From: Bacteriovoracaceae bacterium
GTDB taxonomy: Bacteria; Bdellovibrionota; Bacteriovoracia; Bacteriovoracales; Bacteriovoracaceae
DNA length: 64,000 bases
Assembly (NCBI GenBank): GCA_013141065.1
Contig: JABFRR010000011.1
Location: 1 to 64,000 of the forward strand
Direction: 5' to 3'
In this document: one piece after another, positions 1 to 8,467 of the stretch
Numbering within the stretch: position 1 is the stretch's first letter
Layout: each line of letters starts with the position of its first letter
Made by a program: the position numbers and the translations under genes
The notes under the pieces: generated by a model
Database searches by the model: none
What the model saw: the letters and a program-made list of their open reading frames with translations, nothing else
What the model was told of the DNA's origin: nothing

Positions 1-170
1 AATAGGGGGTAGTGTTGCTTTAAAGACGGAACTGGGTTTAATATATTAATCATCTTCGACGAATACAATGCAATGCTGGAACTACCTGAGAGCTAATTGC
101 AAGCTGAATTTATTTATTTAATATTAAAAACTTAAGAATGTATCAGAGCTAATCACGTCTTTTTTTATTT

Positions 171-223
171 CATTCGCCTTCATTCGATTTCATTCGATTT
201 CATTCGATTTCATTCGATTTCAT
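171..223. repeat. Tandem 10-bp repeat (CATTCGATTT)
   Basis: Four perfect tandem copies of CATTCGATTT plus a fifth partial copy, preceded by one diverged unit (CATTCGCCTT). It lies in the gene-free first 293 bases, past the 3' end of the minus-strand gene that stops at 294. It is followed at 229-252 by a GC-richer stretch containing GGCCGGCATAAGCTAG. A single CATTCGATTTCATT with a similar following motif occurs near 37.88 kb. I see no gene in 1-293. Confidence 0.9.
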
Positions 224-293
224 GAATCGGCTAGCATGGCCGGCATAAGCTAGTATATATTTTTTATTTTAAATTTATCGCGAGTCAAAAATT

Positions 294-1310
294 TTAAAAA
301 TAAAAAGTGCTCAACAACTTAGCGCCTAAATCATTGGAAGATTTTTGTAATGCCACATCGAGATCAACTCTCCCTGAAAAATTATAATTAACCCCCAGAA
401 GCGAGCGATAGAAATCATTCTTCAAGTTTTGATTATAAATTACATAACTAGTCAGATACAAAATTTGAAAAGGTTCCTTTTGACTGGCCTTTAGGTAAAG
501 AAAATCTCGCTGTTCAAAATCTTTAAAAAACTCACTGATTAAAACAAAGTCAGTTGTCGATTGATAACGAAAACCAGCTAAGTAACTTTCCACGTTATTT
601 TTTTGCCCCCACTCCCCATGCAACTCCAGCTGTGAAGTAATGCCAGTAGAAAAGTCGGCTCCTAAAACATTTTCCCCTACTATCAGATCAATATCAGTTT
701 CCTTAACAAGTGCATAAATCTTAAATGCTCCTCGCCTTTTATGATTATTATATAGGCCCTCATTATCCTTAACATCAGGTGCCCATAATAAAGAAAATGA
801 TGAAGAACTAACGATTGATTCTTCAAAACTATGGAATGTTTTTCCCTCAATTAACCAAAGTCCTTCCCTTGTGAATTCAGGATAAAAAATATTCCTTTCC
901 TTTTCAAAAAAAGCCAGCGAACTATAAGCGTAACCTTTCCCCCAGCGCTTAACTGACTTACCAAATTCAACACTTTTTTGAGGGTCAGCAAAAACCTGCA
1001 GGAGTTTATTCATGGTTAAGGAGCTTTTTGATTTATTTGGTGCAGTTGCGCTGTAGTGACTTGCAGAGAGATCGATCTCAAGATCGAGTAGATTCTTTCT
1101 TACAAAGTGATGTGTATTGTACTCTAAGAAAACGTTCTTGCTGTTTCTATCTAAAGCATGATTACCATCCAGGCGCAGATAGTTTTTTGCTTCCCACACT
1201 TGTTTATCATATTGGGAAACATCAAAATCTAATGTCGAATAATCTTGTGCAAAAACCAAACTCGAAATGAAGAAAGCGAAAGCTATTGATAAGATAGAGG
1301 CTTTTCTCAT
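294..1310 (-). CDS. Putative outer-membrane beta-barrel protein of the Lol-like locus
   Basis: 338 residues with an N-terminal signal peptide (about residues 1-21, cleavage after VFA-Q). The rest is short alternating hydrophobic/polar stretches rich in aromatic residues, ending in F-Y-F, which is typical of outer-membrane barrels. I do not recognise a named family. It is the last gene of a minus-strand operon with an ABC ATPase, an FtsX-like permease and a LolA-like protein; its start overlaps the stop of the LolA-like gene by one base. By context it is probably the outer-membrane partner of that export system. The barrel assignment is inference from composition and C-terminus. Confidence 0.6.
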   Translation of the reverse strand: MRKASILSIAFAFFISSLVFAQDYSTLDFDVSQYDKQVWEAKNYLRLDGNHALDRNSKNVFLEYNTHHFVRKNLLDLEIDLSASHYSATAPNKSKSSLTMNKLLQVFADPQKSVEFGKSVKRWGKGYAYSSLAFFEKERNIFYPEFTREGLWLIEGKTFHSFEESIVSSSSFSLLWAPDVKDNEGLYNNHKRRGAFKIYALVKETDIDLIVGENVLGADFSTGITSQLELHGEWGQKNNVESYLAGFRYQSTTDFVLISEFFKDFEQRDFLYLKASQKEPFQILYLTSYVIYNQNLKNDFYRSLLGVNYNFSGRVDLDVALQKSSNDLGAKLLSTFYF

Positions 1311-2029
1311 TAACGAAGTTCTCCAATCTTACTCATGTTCTCTATTGAAAAGGCACTGTCATTAAATTTTCGTTTTTTAATTTTGGCGTAAATCATTATA
1401 CTCTTAAATCCTTTCTGCAAACTACTTGTTGTCTCTAAAACCGAAGGTCTTTTAAATCCTCCAAAATCACGAGGTTCTAAAAATCTAATAGTTTTTATTA
1501 TTATATTATTGGCGATGCAATCAATCTGGACTGGGTAAAGACTTTTTTTATCCACTTCCATTTTGAGTCTTTCATAGGCGACAGAAGGCGTTTTAGCTTT
1601 AAGATTTAGCAAGTAAGTACTAGTTTTCTCTTCGTTACTTTCAACCGCGTACTCCACTGAATATTCGAGACTCATAATGTCCGCATTGTTAAAAACTCCA
1701 CCAGTAACACTTTGTAATGAAGCTATTCGCATTGGTTTATCAACCCCTGGAATATATAACCACATATTATCGCCCACCCGAAGTGATGTACGCCCCTTAT
1801 CACTAGCAGGTTCAAGAAAGTACATTCCAACTTTGTCTTGTCCTTTTTTAATTGTATACATGACAAATTCTTTTTTCTGACCATTTGGTTCAATATTAAT
1901 TAATTTACGATAACTTTCATAAGACTCTGGCTGCAAACGTTTATCTACCTCAGCCAGCAGATTGTCAGGAATTGCCAACAATTCATTCGTGTAAGTAAGT
2001 GCCATTAAAAAAATCAACATTAATTTCAT
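1310..2029 (-). CDS. LolA-like outer membrane lipoprotein-sorting protein
   Basis: 239 residues with a signal peptide (residues 1-19). The body matches the LolA-like/outer-membrane lipoprotein-sorting family: an early PESYESYRK stretch, a central 'DNMWLYIPGVDKPMRI' segment, then 'MSLEYS', and a late 'KRPSVLETTS' region. Proteins of this family are periplasmic half-barrels that bind lipid or lipoprotein. It sits 3 bases downstream of the ABC permease and directly upstream of a barrel-like protein, so it likely carries the exported lipid-linked cargo across the periplasm. The substrate is unknown. It is distinct from housekeeping LolA in being encoded with its own transporter. Confidence 0.75.
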   Translation of the reverse strand: MKLMLIFLMALTYTNELLAIPDNLLAEVDKRLQPESYESYRKLINIEPNGQKKEFVMYTIKKGQDKVGMYFLEPASDKGRTSLRVGDNMWLYIPGVDKPMRIASLQSVTGGVFNNADIMSLEYSVEYAVESNEEKTSTYLLNLKAKTPSVAYERLKMEVDKKSLYPVQIDCIANNIIIKTIRFLEPRDFGGFKRPSVLETTSSLQKGFKSIMIYAKIKKRKFNDSAFSIENMSKIGELR

Positions 2030-2032
2030 AAA

Positions 2033-3247
2033 TTATCCTCTAAGTGCATCCACTGGTTTCATTCTGGCCGCTTTCAAGGCGGGGTATAAAGCAGCAAAAA
2101 TAGACACTAAAATAACCAGTCCCGAAATAAAAAGGGCATCTTTTAAATGGAACTCCGGACTTAATAATATATCTTGTTGTTGCCCGAATGAGATATAAAA
2201 ATTTCCGCCCAACTTAATAACCAATAGAGAAAAAATAAAGCCACCAATCAATCCAGATAGACCAATAATGACTCCCTCCCATATAAATACGCTGGCGATA
2301 TATTTTGCAGCAACCCCGATCGCCGACAAGGTTCCTATTTCAACAATCCTCTCATAAACTCCCATGATCATGATGTTGAGGATAGAAATTAACACCAGAG
2401 AAATAAGGACAATTTGGACTGATAAATTGAGTACATCTATTATTTTAGAGATGTTAGTAAAGGGACTTAATTTTTCCCATGTATGAACTTCCAGAGATGT
2501 AAGCCCGGCATTCTTTAAGTTTTGAATTACGGAATTAGTATTACTCTTTAGTTCATCAAGACTTTTGGTTCTCAAAACAATTTCATTGATTGTTCCATCC
2601 TCAGCGCGCAGAAGTTTTTGGGCATCTTTCAAGTTCACATAACCATCCTTTCCACCTGGTCCCGAAAGAAGTCCGAGGATTCCTCTCACTTTAAAATTGA
2701 ACGCATTCATTGATCCAACATCGTTGGTGGTTACAATAACAACAGAATCTCCAACTTTAAGATTCATTCCTTTGGCAACGACTTCTGGAATGACAACTTC
2801 ATTTTCATTAAGCTCAAAAGTGCCAGAAACCAAGCGATCTTTTAATGCGGGCAATGTTTGCATCTCCAACAATGGCTCGACCCCATTGAGACGCACATTG
2901 GTTGATGTCACATAATTGCTAATGAGTCCCGAAAACTTTAATCGCTTAGAAATTGATGTAATATTTTTTTGCAGACTAATCGCATTAAGAATTTGCTGAG
3001 ACTCCGAATTATTTAAATTTTTATCCAAGGGCATATTATCCAAACTTTCGACATAACCTTGGCGATGAATCTGAATGTGCCCCATGGCACTATTGGTAAT
3101 CTGCCCCACAATTTGATTTTTAAAACTTCCGGCATAGGTGAAAAAGAGGAAAACACAAGCAACACCAAGCGATACAAGTGATGCAGTTAAGACAGAGCGT
3201 CGAAGAGATTTCCTGGTATTCTTAATCGCAAATGTGAGACTTCTCAT
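2033..3247 (-). CDS. ABC transporter permease, FtsX/MacB/LolCE type
   Basis: 404 residues. There is an N-terminal transmembrane helix (about 18-40), a long periplasmic MacB-like domain (about 45-260) and three C-terminal helices (about 270-400), the FtsX-domain layout. The C-terminus ends AARMKPVDALRG, the typical 'R..P..ALR' end of this family. Its start overlaps the ATPase stop by 4 bases (ATGA), indicating translational coupling. Such permeases form mechanotransmission transporters with a LolD-like ATPase. Role here: lipoprotein or lipid release to the LolA-like protein, inferred from neighbours. Confidence 0.88.
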   Translation of the reverse strand: MRSLTFAIKNTRKSLRRSVLTASLVSLGVACVFLFFTYAGSFKNQIVGQITNSAMGHIQIHRQGYVESLDNMPLDKNLNNSESQQILNAISLQKNITSISKRLKFSGLISNYVTSTNVRLNGVEPLLEMQTLPALKDRLVSGTFELNENEVVIPEVVAKGMNLKVGDSVVIVTTNDVGSMNAFNFKVRGILGLLSGPGGKDGYVNLKDAQKLLRAEDGTINEIVLRTKSLDELKSNTNSVIQNLKNAGLTSLEVHTWEKLSPFTNISKIIDVLNLSVQIVLISLVLISILNIMIMGVYERIVEIGTLSAIGVAAKYIASVFIWEGVIIGLSGLIGGFIFSLLVIKLGGNFYISFGQQQDILLSPEFHLKDALFISGLVILVSIFAALYPALKAARMKPVDALRG

Positions 3248-3924
3248 AAAGATTTCCTCTCGTCGGAGGCAATCTGTCCATCTTTTAAAGTCACGATTCG
3301 ATCGGCGAGCGCCATAATTTGAGGATCGTGAGTACTAAAGATAAAAGTGGTTTTATTATGATGACACATGTCCCTCATTAATCTTAAAACTTTCTGGGCC
3401 GTCTTGCTGTCAAGATTGGCTGTAGGTTCATCGGCAAAAACAATTTTTGGACTTACCACTAGGGCGCGTGCAACTGCCACTCGCTGCTTCTGCCCTCCAC
3501 TCAACTGATCTGGGTATTTTTCTTTTTGATCGAACATATCAATTGTCTTTAATAACTCTTCCACCTTAAATTTCGTATGCCTTTCATCTAATAAAGTCGT
3601 CAGTGGAAACGAAATATTTTCGAAAACAGTAAGGCTTTGAAGCAAGTTAAAGCTTTGAAAAATAAATCCAAAATGATGCGATCGAAAAATAGTTAGTTCT
3701 TTAGTAGATAACTTACTTAACTCTGTCTCCAGAACAACAAGATGCCCCTTATCTGCTTGATCCAAGCCTCCTATCAAGTTCAACAGAGTACTTTTACCAC
3801 TTCCACTGGGCCCAACTATTGCTAGGAACTCACCTTGTTCGATAGATAAGTTTATATTTTCCAGGACAGGAGTTATGAGTTCTCCTGTTCTATATGCTTT
3901 AGAAACATCTTTCAGTCTTATCAT
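3244..3924 (-). CDS. ABC transporter ATP-binding protein, LolD/MacB type
   Basis: 226 residues with all ABC motifs: Walker A GPSGSGKST (about 38-46), Q-loop (FQSFNLLQ), signature LSGGQKQR, Walker B VFADEPTANLD and the switch histidine in FSTHD. Length and the 'FNLLQSLTVFENI' segment fit the LolD/MacB subfamily. First gene of the four-gene minus-strand operon. Energises the adjacent FtsX-like permease at the inner membrane. Confidence 0.92.
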   Translation of the reverse strand: MIRLKDVSKAYRTGELITPVLENINLSIEQGEFLAIVGPSGSGKSTLLNLIGGLDQADKGHLVVLETELSKLSTKELTIFRSHHFGFIFQSFNLLQSLTVFENISFPLTTLLDERHTKFKVEELLKTIDMFDQKEKYPDQLSGGQKQRVAVARALVVSPKIVFADEPTANLDSKTAQKVLRLMRDMCHHNKTTFIFSTHDPQIMALADRIVTLKDGQIASDERKSL

Positions 3925-4061
3925 TTTAAAAATCCTGCTTTGTCAGATTAGTGCTTTTTATACTAACATATGCAAATGGTATAGACTGCCAATATTTCAT
4001 ATGATTAATATTTATTTCCACATGAATCTTTTTCGAAGTGACCTGATCATAACATCCTTAT

Positions 4062-4437
4062 TTAAATTTTTCCAATTGCATAGAATTTTTTCTCGATTTC
4101 AGAAATTAAAATATGCAAATCAAAAGGCTTGAAAAAAACCTATGGCACCAGCTTCAATGCATTTATCAACAATCAGTCCGACCTCGCCAGAAGCAAAAAA
4201 GAATGCCGGTAAGGGATTTAACGTATTGACATAGCTTAACAAGGACAAGCCATCCCCATTGGTCATTTTTAAATCTGAAACTATCACATCAAATGCTTTT
4301 TCTTTTAAAATTTCGATTGCCACATTACCACTTGAGGCAACGGTGACATGATGACCTTGAGATTCAAAACCTTCGGAATTGAACTTTAGTATATCTTTAT
4401 CATCATCTACTATTAGTATCCTCAGTTTTTTATTCAT
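4062..4437 (-). pseudogene. Response-regulator receiver domain, frameshifted near its C-terminus
   Basis: The intact frame gives 105 residues of a CheY-like receiver: acidic pocket D11-D13, phospho-acceptor D55 (VSDLKM) and S83 after beta-4. It then ends abruptly as GFFQAF. At the T7 run (A7 on the plus strand, 4132-4138), dropping one base restores GFFKPFDLHILISEIEKKF and a stop at 4062-4064. This supplies the conserved Lys-Pro and the last helix expected of a receiver. So this is a stand-alone receiver of about 125 residues broken by a 1-base insertion, or a homopolymer sequencing error. No output domain and no adjacent kinase. Confidence 0.8.
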
Positions 4438-4461
4438 AAAACTCCTTCAAAATAAGAAAAA

Positions 4462-4752
4462 TTACTTAACAAGGAGAAGGCGAGAATCTTCTAGTGCTCT
4501 TACTTCATGCTCTACATTTTCAGGAATTCTAAAAAAGCTCCCACTCTTTAAATTCAAATTTTCTCCATTAATCAAAAATTCAACTTCACCACTATGTACG
4601 AATAAAAATGCTGGTGTCGAAGTTTTATGCTTTTCTAAAACTTGGCCCTTCGTAAAGCCCAGTCCTATAACTTTAAAACCATCTGCTTGCAAAACCTGTA
4701 TTACTTTTTGATTAGGGTTTAACTTTAGGGTCGTTTCAATAGACTCGCTCAT
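4462..4752 (-). CDS. Small cupin-domain protein
   Basis: 96 residues forming one cupin barrel: motif 1 around HKTSTPAFLFVHSGEVEF (about 42-59) and motif 2 around SGSFFRIPENVEHEV (about 70-84). Small stand-alone cupins of this kind usually bind a metal or a small ligand and often act in stress or redox responses. It is transcribed divergently from the TetR gene across a 101-base gap holding a palindrome, so it may share that repressor. Function not known. Confidence 0.75.
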   Translation of the reverse strand: MSESIETTLKLNPNQKVIQVLQADGFKVIGLGFTKGQVLEKHKTSTPAFLFVHSGEVEFLINGENLNLKSGSFFRIPENVEHEVRALEDSRLLLVK

Positions 4753-4807
4753 TTTAATCTCCTGATATTGTGATGTTTAAAATAAATCCCAATAATTAGG
4801 ATTCTTA

Positions 4808-4824
4808 ATACAATTATATTGTAT
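4808..4824. promoter_or_regulatory. Perfect 17-bp palindrome, probable TetR operator
   Basis: ATACAATTATATTGTAT is a perfect inverted repeat (7-bp arms, 3-bp centre) in the gap between the cupin and tetR genes. A weaker related site, ATACAAATGTAT, lies at 4829-4840. Their position 30 bases before the tetR start and between divergent genes is typical of an autoregulatory TetR operator. Binding is inferred. Confidence 0.65.
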
Positions 4825-4853
4825 TTTTATACAAATGTATATATAATCTATCA

Positions 4854-5456
4854 ATGGACATAAAAAATGATATTTTAAATGCAGCAATCGAACTTTTTTC
4901 AAAACGTGGCTTTGAAGGAGTTTCGATTAGAGAAATCGCTACACTTGCCAAGGTTCACTTTGCAAGCATCCGTTATCACTTTGGTGACAAAGAGGATTTG
5001 TATAAAGCGTGCATATCTAAGCATGGCGAAAGTCGTCTTCTGTCGGCCCAAAGGTTTTTAAATACTGAACCAAAAAATAGAGAAGATATGCGTCTTCGCC
5101 TAGGTTTTGCAATTGATGATGTGTTTCGAATTCATATCGAAAATCCATTCTTAACCAAACTTATATTATTAGAAGTTGAGTCAACATCTCACCGTTCTGA
5201 TAGCGTATTAAAAAAAACAATGGTCGAAATGACTCTTGTATTCGTCAGATTCTTCAAATCATGCCAGGAAAAAAAATTCATAGACAAAACCTTAGATCCA
5301 CTTTTCTTAACGCAATCTCTCATGGGAATTATGCATCATTATATGAGAACCGAGCAAACAAGAGAAAGATTGCTGGCACATAAACCATTAAGCAACAATG
5401 AAAACAAAGAAATTTTAATTGAAAATATTATTACCCTTATATTAGGTAAAAAATAA
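4854..5456 (+). CDS. TetR-family transcriptional regulator (CecR-like)
   Basis: 200 residues. The N-terminal TetR HTH is clear: 'AAIELFSKRGFEGVSIREIA' followed by 'SIRYHFGDKEDLYKACI' (about 10-60). The C-terminal domain resembles the CecR/DUF1956 type, which regulates ybhGFSR-type drug-efflux genes in enterobacteria. It is the first gene of a plus-strand run encoding exactly that set (HlyD, ABC ATPases, two ABC-2 permeases) plus TolC. Likely a repressor of the whole operon released by a toxic compound; the ligand is unknown. Confidence 0.85.
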   Translation: MDIKNDILNAAIELFSKRGFEGVSIREIATLAKVHFASIRYHFGDKEDLYKACISKHGESRLLSAQRFLNTEPKNREDMRLRLGFAIDDVFRIHIENPFLTKLILLEVESTSHRSDSVLKKTMVEMTLVFVRFFKSCQEKKFIDKTLDPLFLTQSLMGIMHHYMRTEQTRERLLAHKPLSNNENKEILIENIITLILGKK

Positions 5457-5469
5457 CAACGGAGAATTT

Positions 5470-5949
5470 ATGAAAAAACTTTTAGTCCTATCAATTGTGA
5501 GTCTTGTTTTTATCAATGGCCATGCAGAAGAAGGTCATGACAAACACCATAACAAGCACACCAGCAAAGCCGAAGAAGAAAAACGTCATGCTGTAAAGAC
5601 ACTTGCTCTAAATAACGGCAAAAAATGGGACGTTGACCAGACAATGAAAGAAAATATGAACGCAATTAATCTTCAATTTAATATACTTAATACCTTGATT
5701 AGTTCTAAAAAAGTTACGACTGACGATTATTCTAAATTAAGTAAAATTATATCAGATTCGACGCAAACAATTGCTGCTAACTGCAAAATGGAACAGAAAA
5801 AAGATGAAACATTTCATACTGTTCTAGGCGATTTATTAGCTGTATCCGAAGATTTGAAAGATGCAAAAAAGATTAAACATGCCACAGAAAAACTGACTCA
5901 TGCTCTAAAAACGTACACTCAATATTTTGACCATACTTTGTCAAAATAA
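5470..5949 (+). CDS. Periplasmic DnrO-like protein
   Basis: 159 residues with a signal peptide (about 1-19), then a His/Glu/Lys-rich stretch (residues 20-40) that could bind metal. After it comes a helical domain beginning 'LALNNGKKWDVDQTMKENM', which resembles DnrO-like proteins ('LSLN.GKKW..D..L...M'). Starts 13 bases after tetR with a GGAG ribosome site, so it is in the efflux operon. The biochemical role is not established; I infer a periplasmic accessory. Confidence 0.6.
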   Translation: MKKLLVLSIVSLVFINGHAEEGHDKHHNKHTSKAEEEKRHAVKTLALNNGKKWDVDQTMKENMNAINLQFNILNTLISSKKVTTDDYSKLSKIISDSTQTIAANCKMEQKKDETFHTVLGDLLAVSEDLKDAKKIKHATEKLTHALKTYTQYFDHTLSK

Positions 5950-5971
5950 TTTTCATAAAAGGAGAATGTTT

Positions 5972-6397
5972 ATGAATGACATACTAGAAAATAAATCCCA
6001 AAGACCAATATGGCTGACAATTATCGCCATTGTTGCCGTCTTGTTTGGAATAGCTACGATAAAAGAAGGGGGAACTGTACTCTTTACGGAAACTGGAAGA
6101 CAAGGAGCTGGAAACTATGTTCCTTTTGTCCTCTGGTTTAATTTCATTGCAGGCTTCGCATATATAATGACCGGGATTGCAATGTTTAGACTCAAAAGTT
6201 GTTCAAGACGCTTGGCCGCAGTGATTGCCATTTCGACGACTATCGTTTTCATCCTTCTCGGCATTCATATCTTTAATGATGGCCTTTATGAATTAAGAAC
6301 AGTTATGGCCATGACCATTCGGTCAACTTTATGGATATCTATCGCCATTGTCGCTCTTCGTGCAAAAGCACTCAAACCAATTAGCTGTCATTGTTAA
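5972..6397 (+). CDS. Small four-helix inner-membrane protein
   Basis: 141 residues from the ATG at 5972, chosen because AGGAG lies just upstream; the frame is open further upstream but overlaps the previous gene. Four hydrophobic helices (about 13-32, 46-65, 75-95, 105-125) and a C-terminal CHC. No family recognised with confidence. Lies between the DnrO-like and TolC genes in the efflux operon. Perhaps an accessory membrane protein. Confidence 0.65.
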   Translation: MNDILENKSQRPIWLTIIAIVAVLFGIATIKEGGTVLFTETGRQGAGNYVPFVLWFNFIAGFAYIMTGIAMFRLKSCSRRLAAVIAISTTIVFILLGIHIFNDGLYELRTVMAMTIRSTLWISIAIVALRAKALKPISCHC

Positions 6398-6410
6398 AAA
6401 AGGAATCTGT

Positions 6411-7721
6411 ATGAAACATGCTATTTTAATTTTAACGATGATCGCATTCCCATTTGTCAGAGCTGCTGAAGGTGATGCGCTTACACAGCTCTCTCTTGGT
6501 GAGATTGAAATTCAAGCTTTAGAAAATTCATATTCAAAAAAAGCCCTAAATGCAGAGTATGACTCAGTAAAAAACAAGATTGATTCCCAAAACTCTCTTC
6601 GTTATCCGAAGATCACTCTCGAGGGAAATTATAAATACATTTCGGAAGTACCAACACTTAATTTTCCAGGTGGAGCAAAAACAGCATTTGGAGATAATAC
6701 CAATTATTCAATTGGCCCAGTCATGAACTGGACCCTTTGGGATTTTGGTTCGATTAAAAATTCCATTAAAGGATCTGAATCCCTTTTGAAATCAAAAGAA
6801 GCTGAAAAAAGTTTTAGCAATAGGCAAATACTTTTAAATGCTCGCCTTGCCTATTTTAGAGTTCAACTCCGTATCGAACAACAAAAAATGGTGACGGACT
6901 CATTAAAATTAGCAGAGTCTCAGCACCGGGATATACAAAATCGCCTGAGTGCAGGTTTGTCAAATCGCATTGATCTTTTGTCTGCCCATAAGGAAGTTTT
7001 AAATTTAAAAATTCAATCGCGCCAAATACAATCAGATCTATCAACTGATCTTCGTGATCTATATGCACTGATAGGAAAAAATGATTCATTTGATCCTAAG
7101 TTGCAAGTAAAAGTCGATCCTCTCGAATCGTCTCTATATTCTCTTTCCAAATATGGTACAACTGGGCTCGAACAAGAAAATTTAAACCAGCACCCCCTCA
7201 TCAAAATGTATACCGCCAACGCTGAAGCTTCTCGTCTCTCAGCCGAAAGTTTTAAGGCCAATAAACTTCCTAAACTTGCTCTCTTTGCAAAATCTTCCAT
7301 CGATTATCCAAACGGTCCGATCTTAGAAAATATTCACCAAAATGCGATTGGACTAACTCTCAGCATGCCGCTATTTGAAAGCAGCAAGTCAAGCAATGAA
7401 GCTCTTGAAAAACAAAATCTCGCTATTGCAAGTGAAAATCGGCGCGAGGAAGCTAGAACCAACTTAGTAAGAGACTGGCAAAAAGCGAACGATCAACTAC
7501 AAGGTCTAAAAGAGAAGGTGCTAATTTTTAAAACATCAGTTGACGAAAGTGCTGAACGAGCAAAATTAGTTTATAGTTCCTACCGGGTTGGAAGATCTAG
7601 CTTCCTTGAAGTTCAAAGCGCCAATCTGCATGCCTTAGAGGCTAAAGTTCAATCAACCACTAATAATGTACAAATATTAATTCAGCTAGCTTATCTTGCA
7701 AGTATCGCTGAGGAGCAATAA
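6411..7721 (+). CDS. TolC-family outer-membrane efflux protein
   Basis: 436 residues from ATG 6411 (after an AAAGGAAT ribosome site), with a signal peptide ending VRAAEG. The body is long amphipathic helices with the duplicated outer-membrane efflux (OEP) pattern: 'NSYSKKALNAEYDSVKN...' in the first half and 'YSSYRVGRSSFLEVQSA' near the end, the hallmark of TolC channels. It provides the outer-membrane duct for the HlyD/ABC pump encoded immediately downstream (2-base gap). Confidence 0.92.
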   Translation: MKHAILILTMIAFPFVRAAEGDALTQLSLGEIEIQALENSYSKKALNAEYDSVKNKIDSQNSLRYPKITLEGNYKYISEVPTLNFPGGAKTAFGDNTNYSIGPVMNWTLWDFGSIKNSIKGSESLLKSKEAEKSFSNRQILLNARLAYFRVQLRIEQQKMVTDSLKLAESQHRDIQNRLSAGLSNRIDLLSAHKEVLNLKIQSRQIQSDLSTDLRDLYALIGKNDSFDPKLQVKVDPLESSLYSLSKYGTTGLEQENLNQHPLIKMYTANAEASRLSAESFKANKLPKLALFAKSSIDYPNGPILENIHQNAIGLTLSMPLFESSKSSNEALEKQNLAIASENRREEARTNLVRDWQKANDQLQGLKEKVLIFKTSVDESAERAKLVYSSYRVGRSSFLEVQSANLHALEAKVQSTTNNVQILIQLAYLASIAEEQ

Positions 7722-7723
7722 AA

Positions 7724-8464
7724 ATGAATACTAAAAAATCTTTTAATAAAAAGTTTCTCATTCCCATTCCGGTTATTATCGTTGCGATAGTCGTCTATTT
7801 CAATTTTATAAAAAAATCAGACTTTCTCTATGCCGGAACTATTGAAGCCACAAAAATAGATATTTCATCCCGAATTGCATCCGTTATATCTTCATTTCCT
7901 GCAACAGAAGGTTCAAAAGTTAAAGCAGGAGATCTACTTGTTGAAATGGCCTGTGAAGATATCAAGCAAAACTTTAATCTTAACAACCGAGACTTTGAAA
8001 GAGGATCGCGACTTTTTAAAATGGGCTCTCTCTCTCAAGAGAACTTTGATCATTTAAAGGGAAAAAAAGATGATACTTCACTAAAACTAGACTGGTGTTC
8101 TGTTAAGGCCTTAAAGGACACAACCGTATTAAATACTTATAGAGAAGTTGGTGAGTATGTAAATCCTGGAACCAAGCTTTTAACTTTAGTTAATCTCTCT
8201 GAAGTTTGGACAATTATTTACGTTCCTCAAACTCTCCTTGCTAATATTTCAACAGGTATGAAGGTAACCGGATACCTTCCCGAGTTAAAAATGAGACCAT
8301 TTGAAGGAAAAATAACTTACATCAGTGATGCCGCAGAATTTACTCCAAAAAATGTTCAAACGCGTGAAGAGCGAACCCGACTAGTTTTTGGAGTAAAAGT
8401 AACTTTCTCAAACCCAGAAGAATTATTAAAACCTGGAATGTCTCTAGAAGTTAAGCTGGAGTAA
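7724..8464 (+). CDS. HlyD-family membrane fusion protein (YbhG-like)
   Basis: 246 residues with one N-terminal transmembrane helix (about 11-28), a lipoyl/barrel-sandwich half ('GTIEATKIDISSRIASVI' and 'PATEGSKVKAGDLLVEM'), a short helical hairpin, the second lipoyl half ('NTYREVGEYVNPGTKLLTLVNL') and a beta-barrel domain to the end. Shorter than typical YbhG (about 330) because of the short hairpin. It links the inner-membrane ABC-2 transporter with TolC. Confidence 0.88.
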   Translation: MNTKKSFNKKFLIPIPVIIVAIVVYFNFIKKSDFLYAGTIEATKIDISSRIASVISSFPATEGSKVKAGDLLVEMACEDIKQNFNLNNRDFERGSRLFKMGSLSQENFDHLKGKKDDTSLKLDWCSVKALKDTTVLNTYREVGEYVNPGTKLLTLVNLSEVWTIIYVPQTLLANISTGMKVTGYLPELKMRPFEGKITYISDAAEFTPKNVQTREERTRLVFGVKVTFSNPEELLKPGMSLEVKLE

Positions 8465-8467
8465 TTC

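Noticed and set aside
171-223. CRISPR array
   Set aside because: The units are 10 bp in direct tandem with no spacers.
3875-4132. Plus-strand ORF opposite the receiver pseudogene
   Set aside because: Antisense to the restored receiver tail and ABC ATPase start; low-complexity composition.
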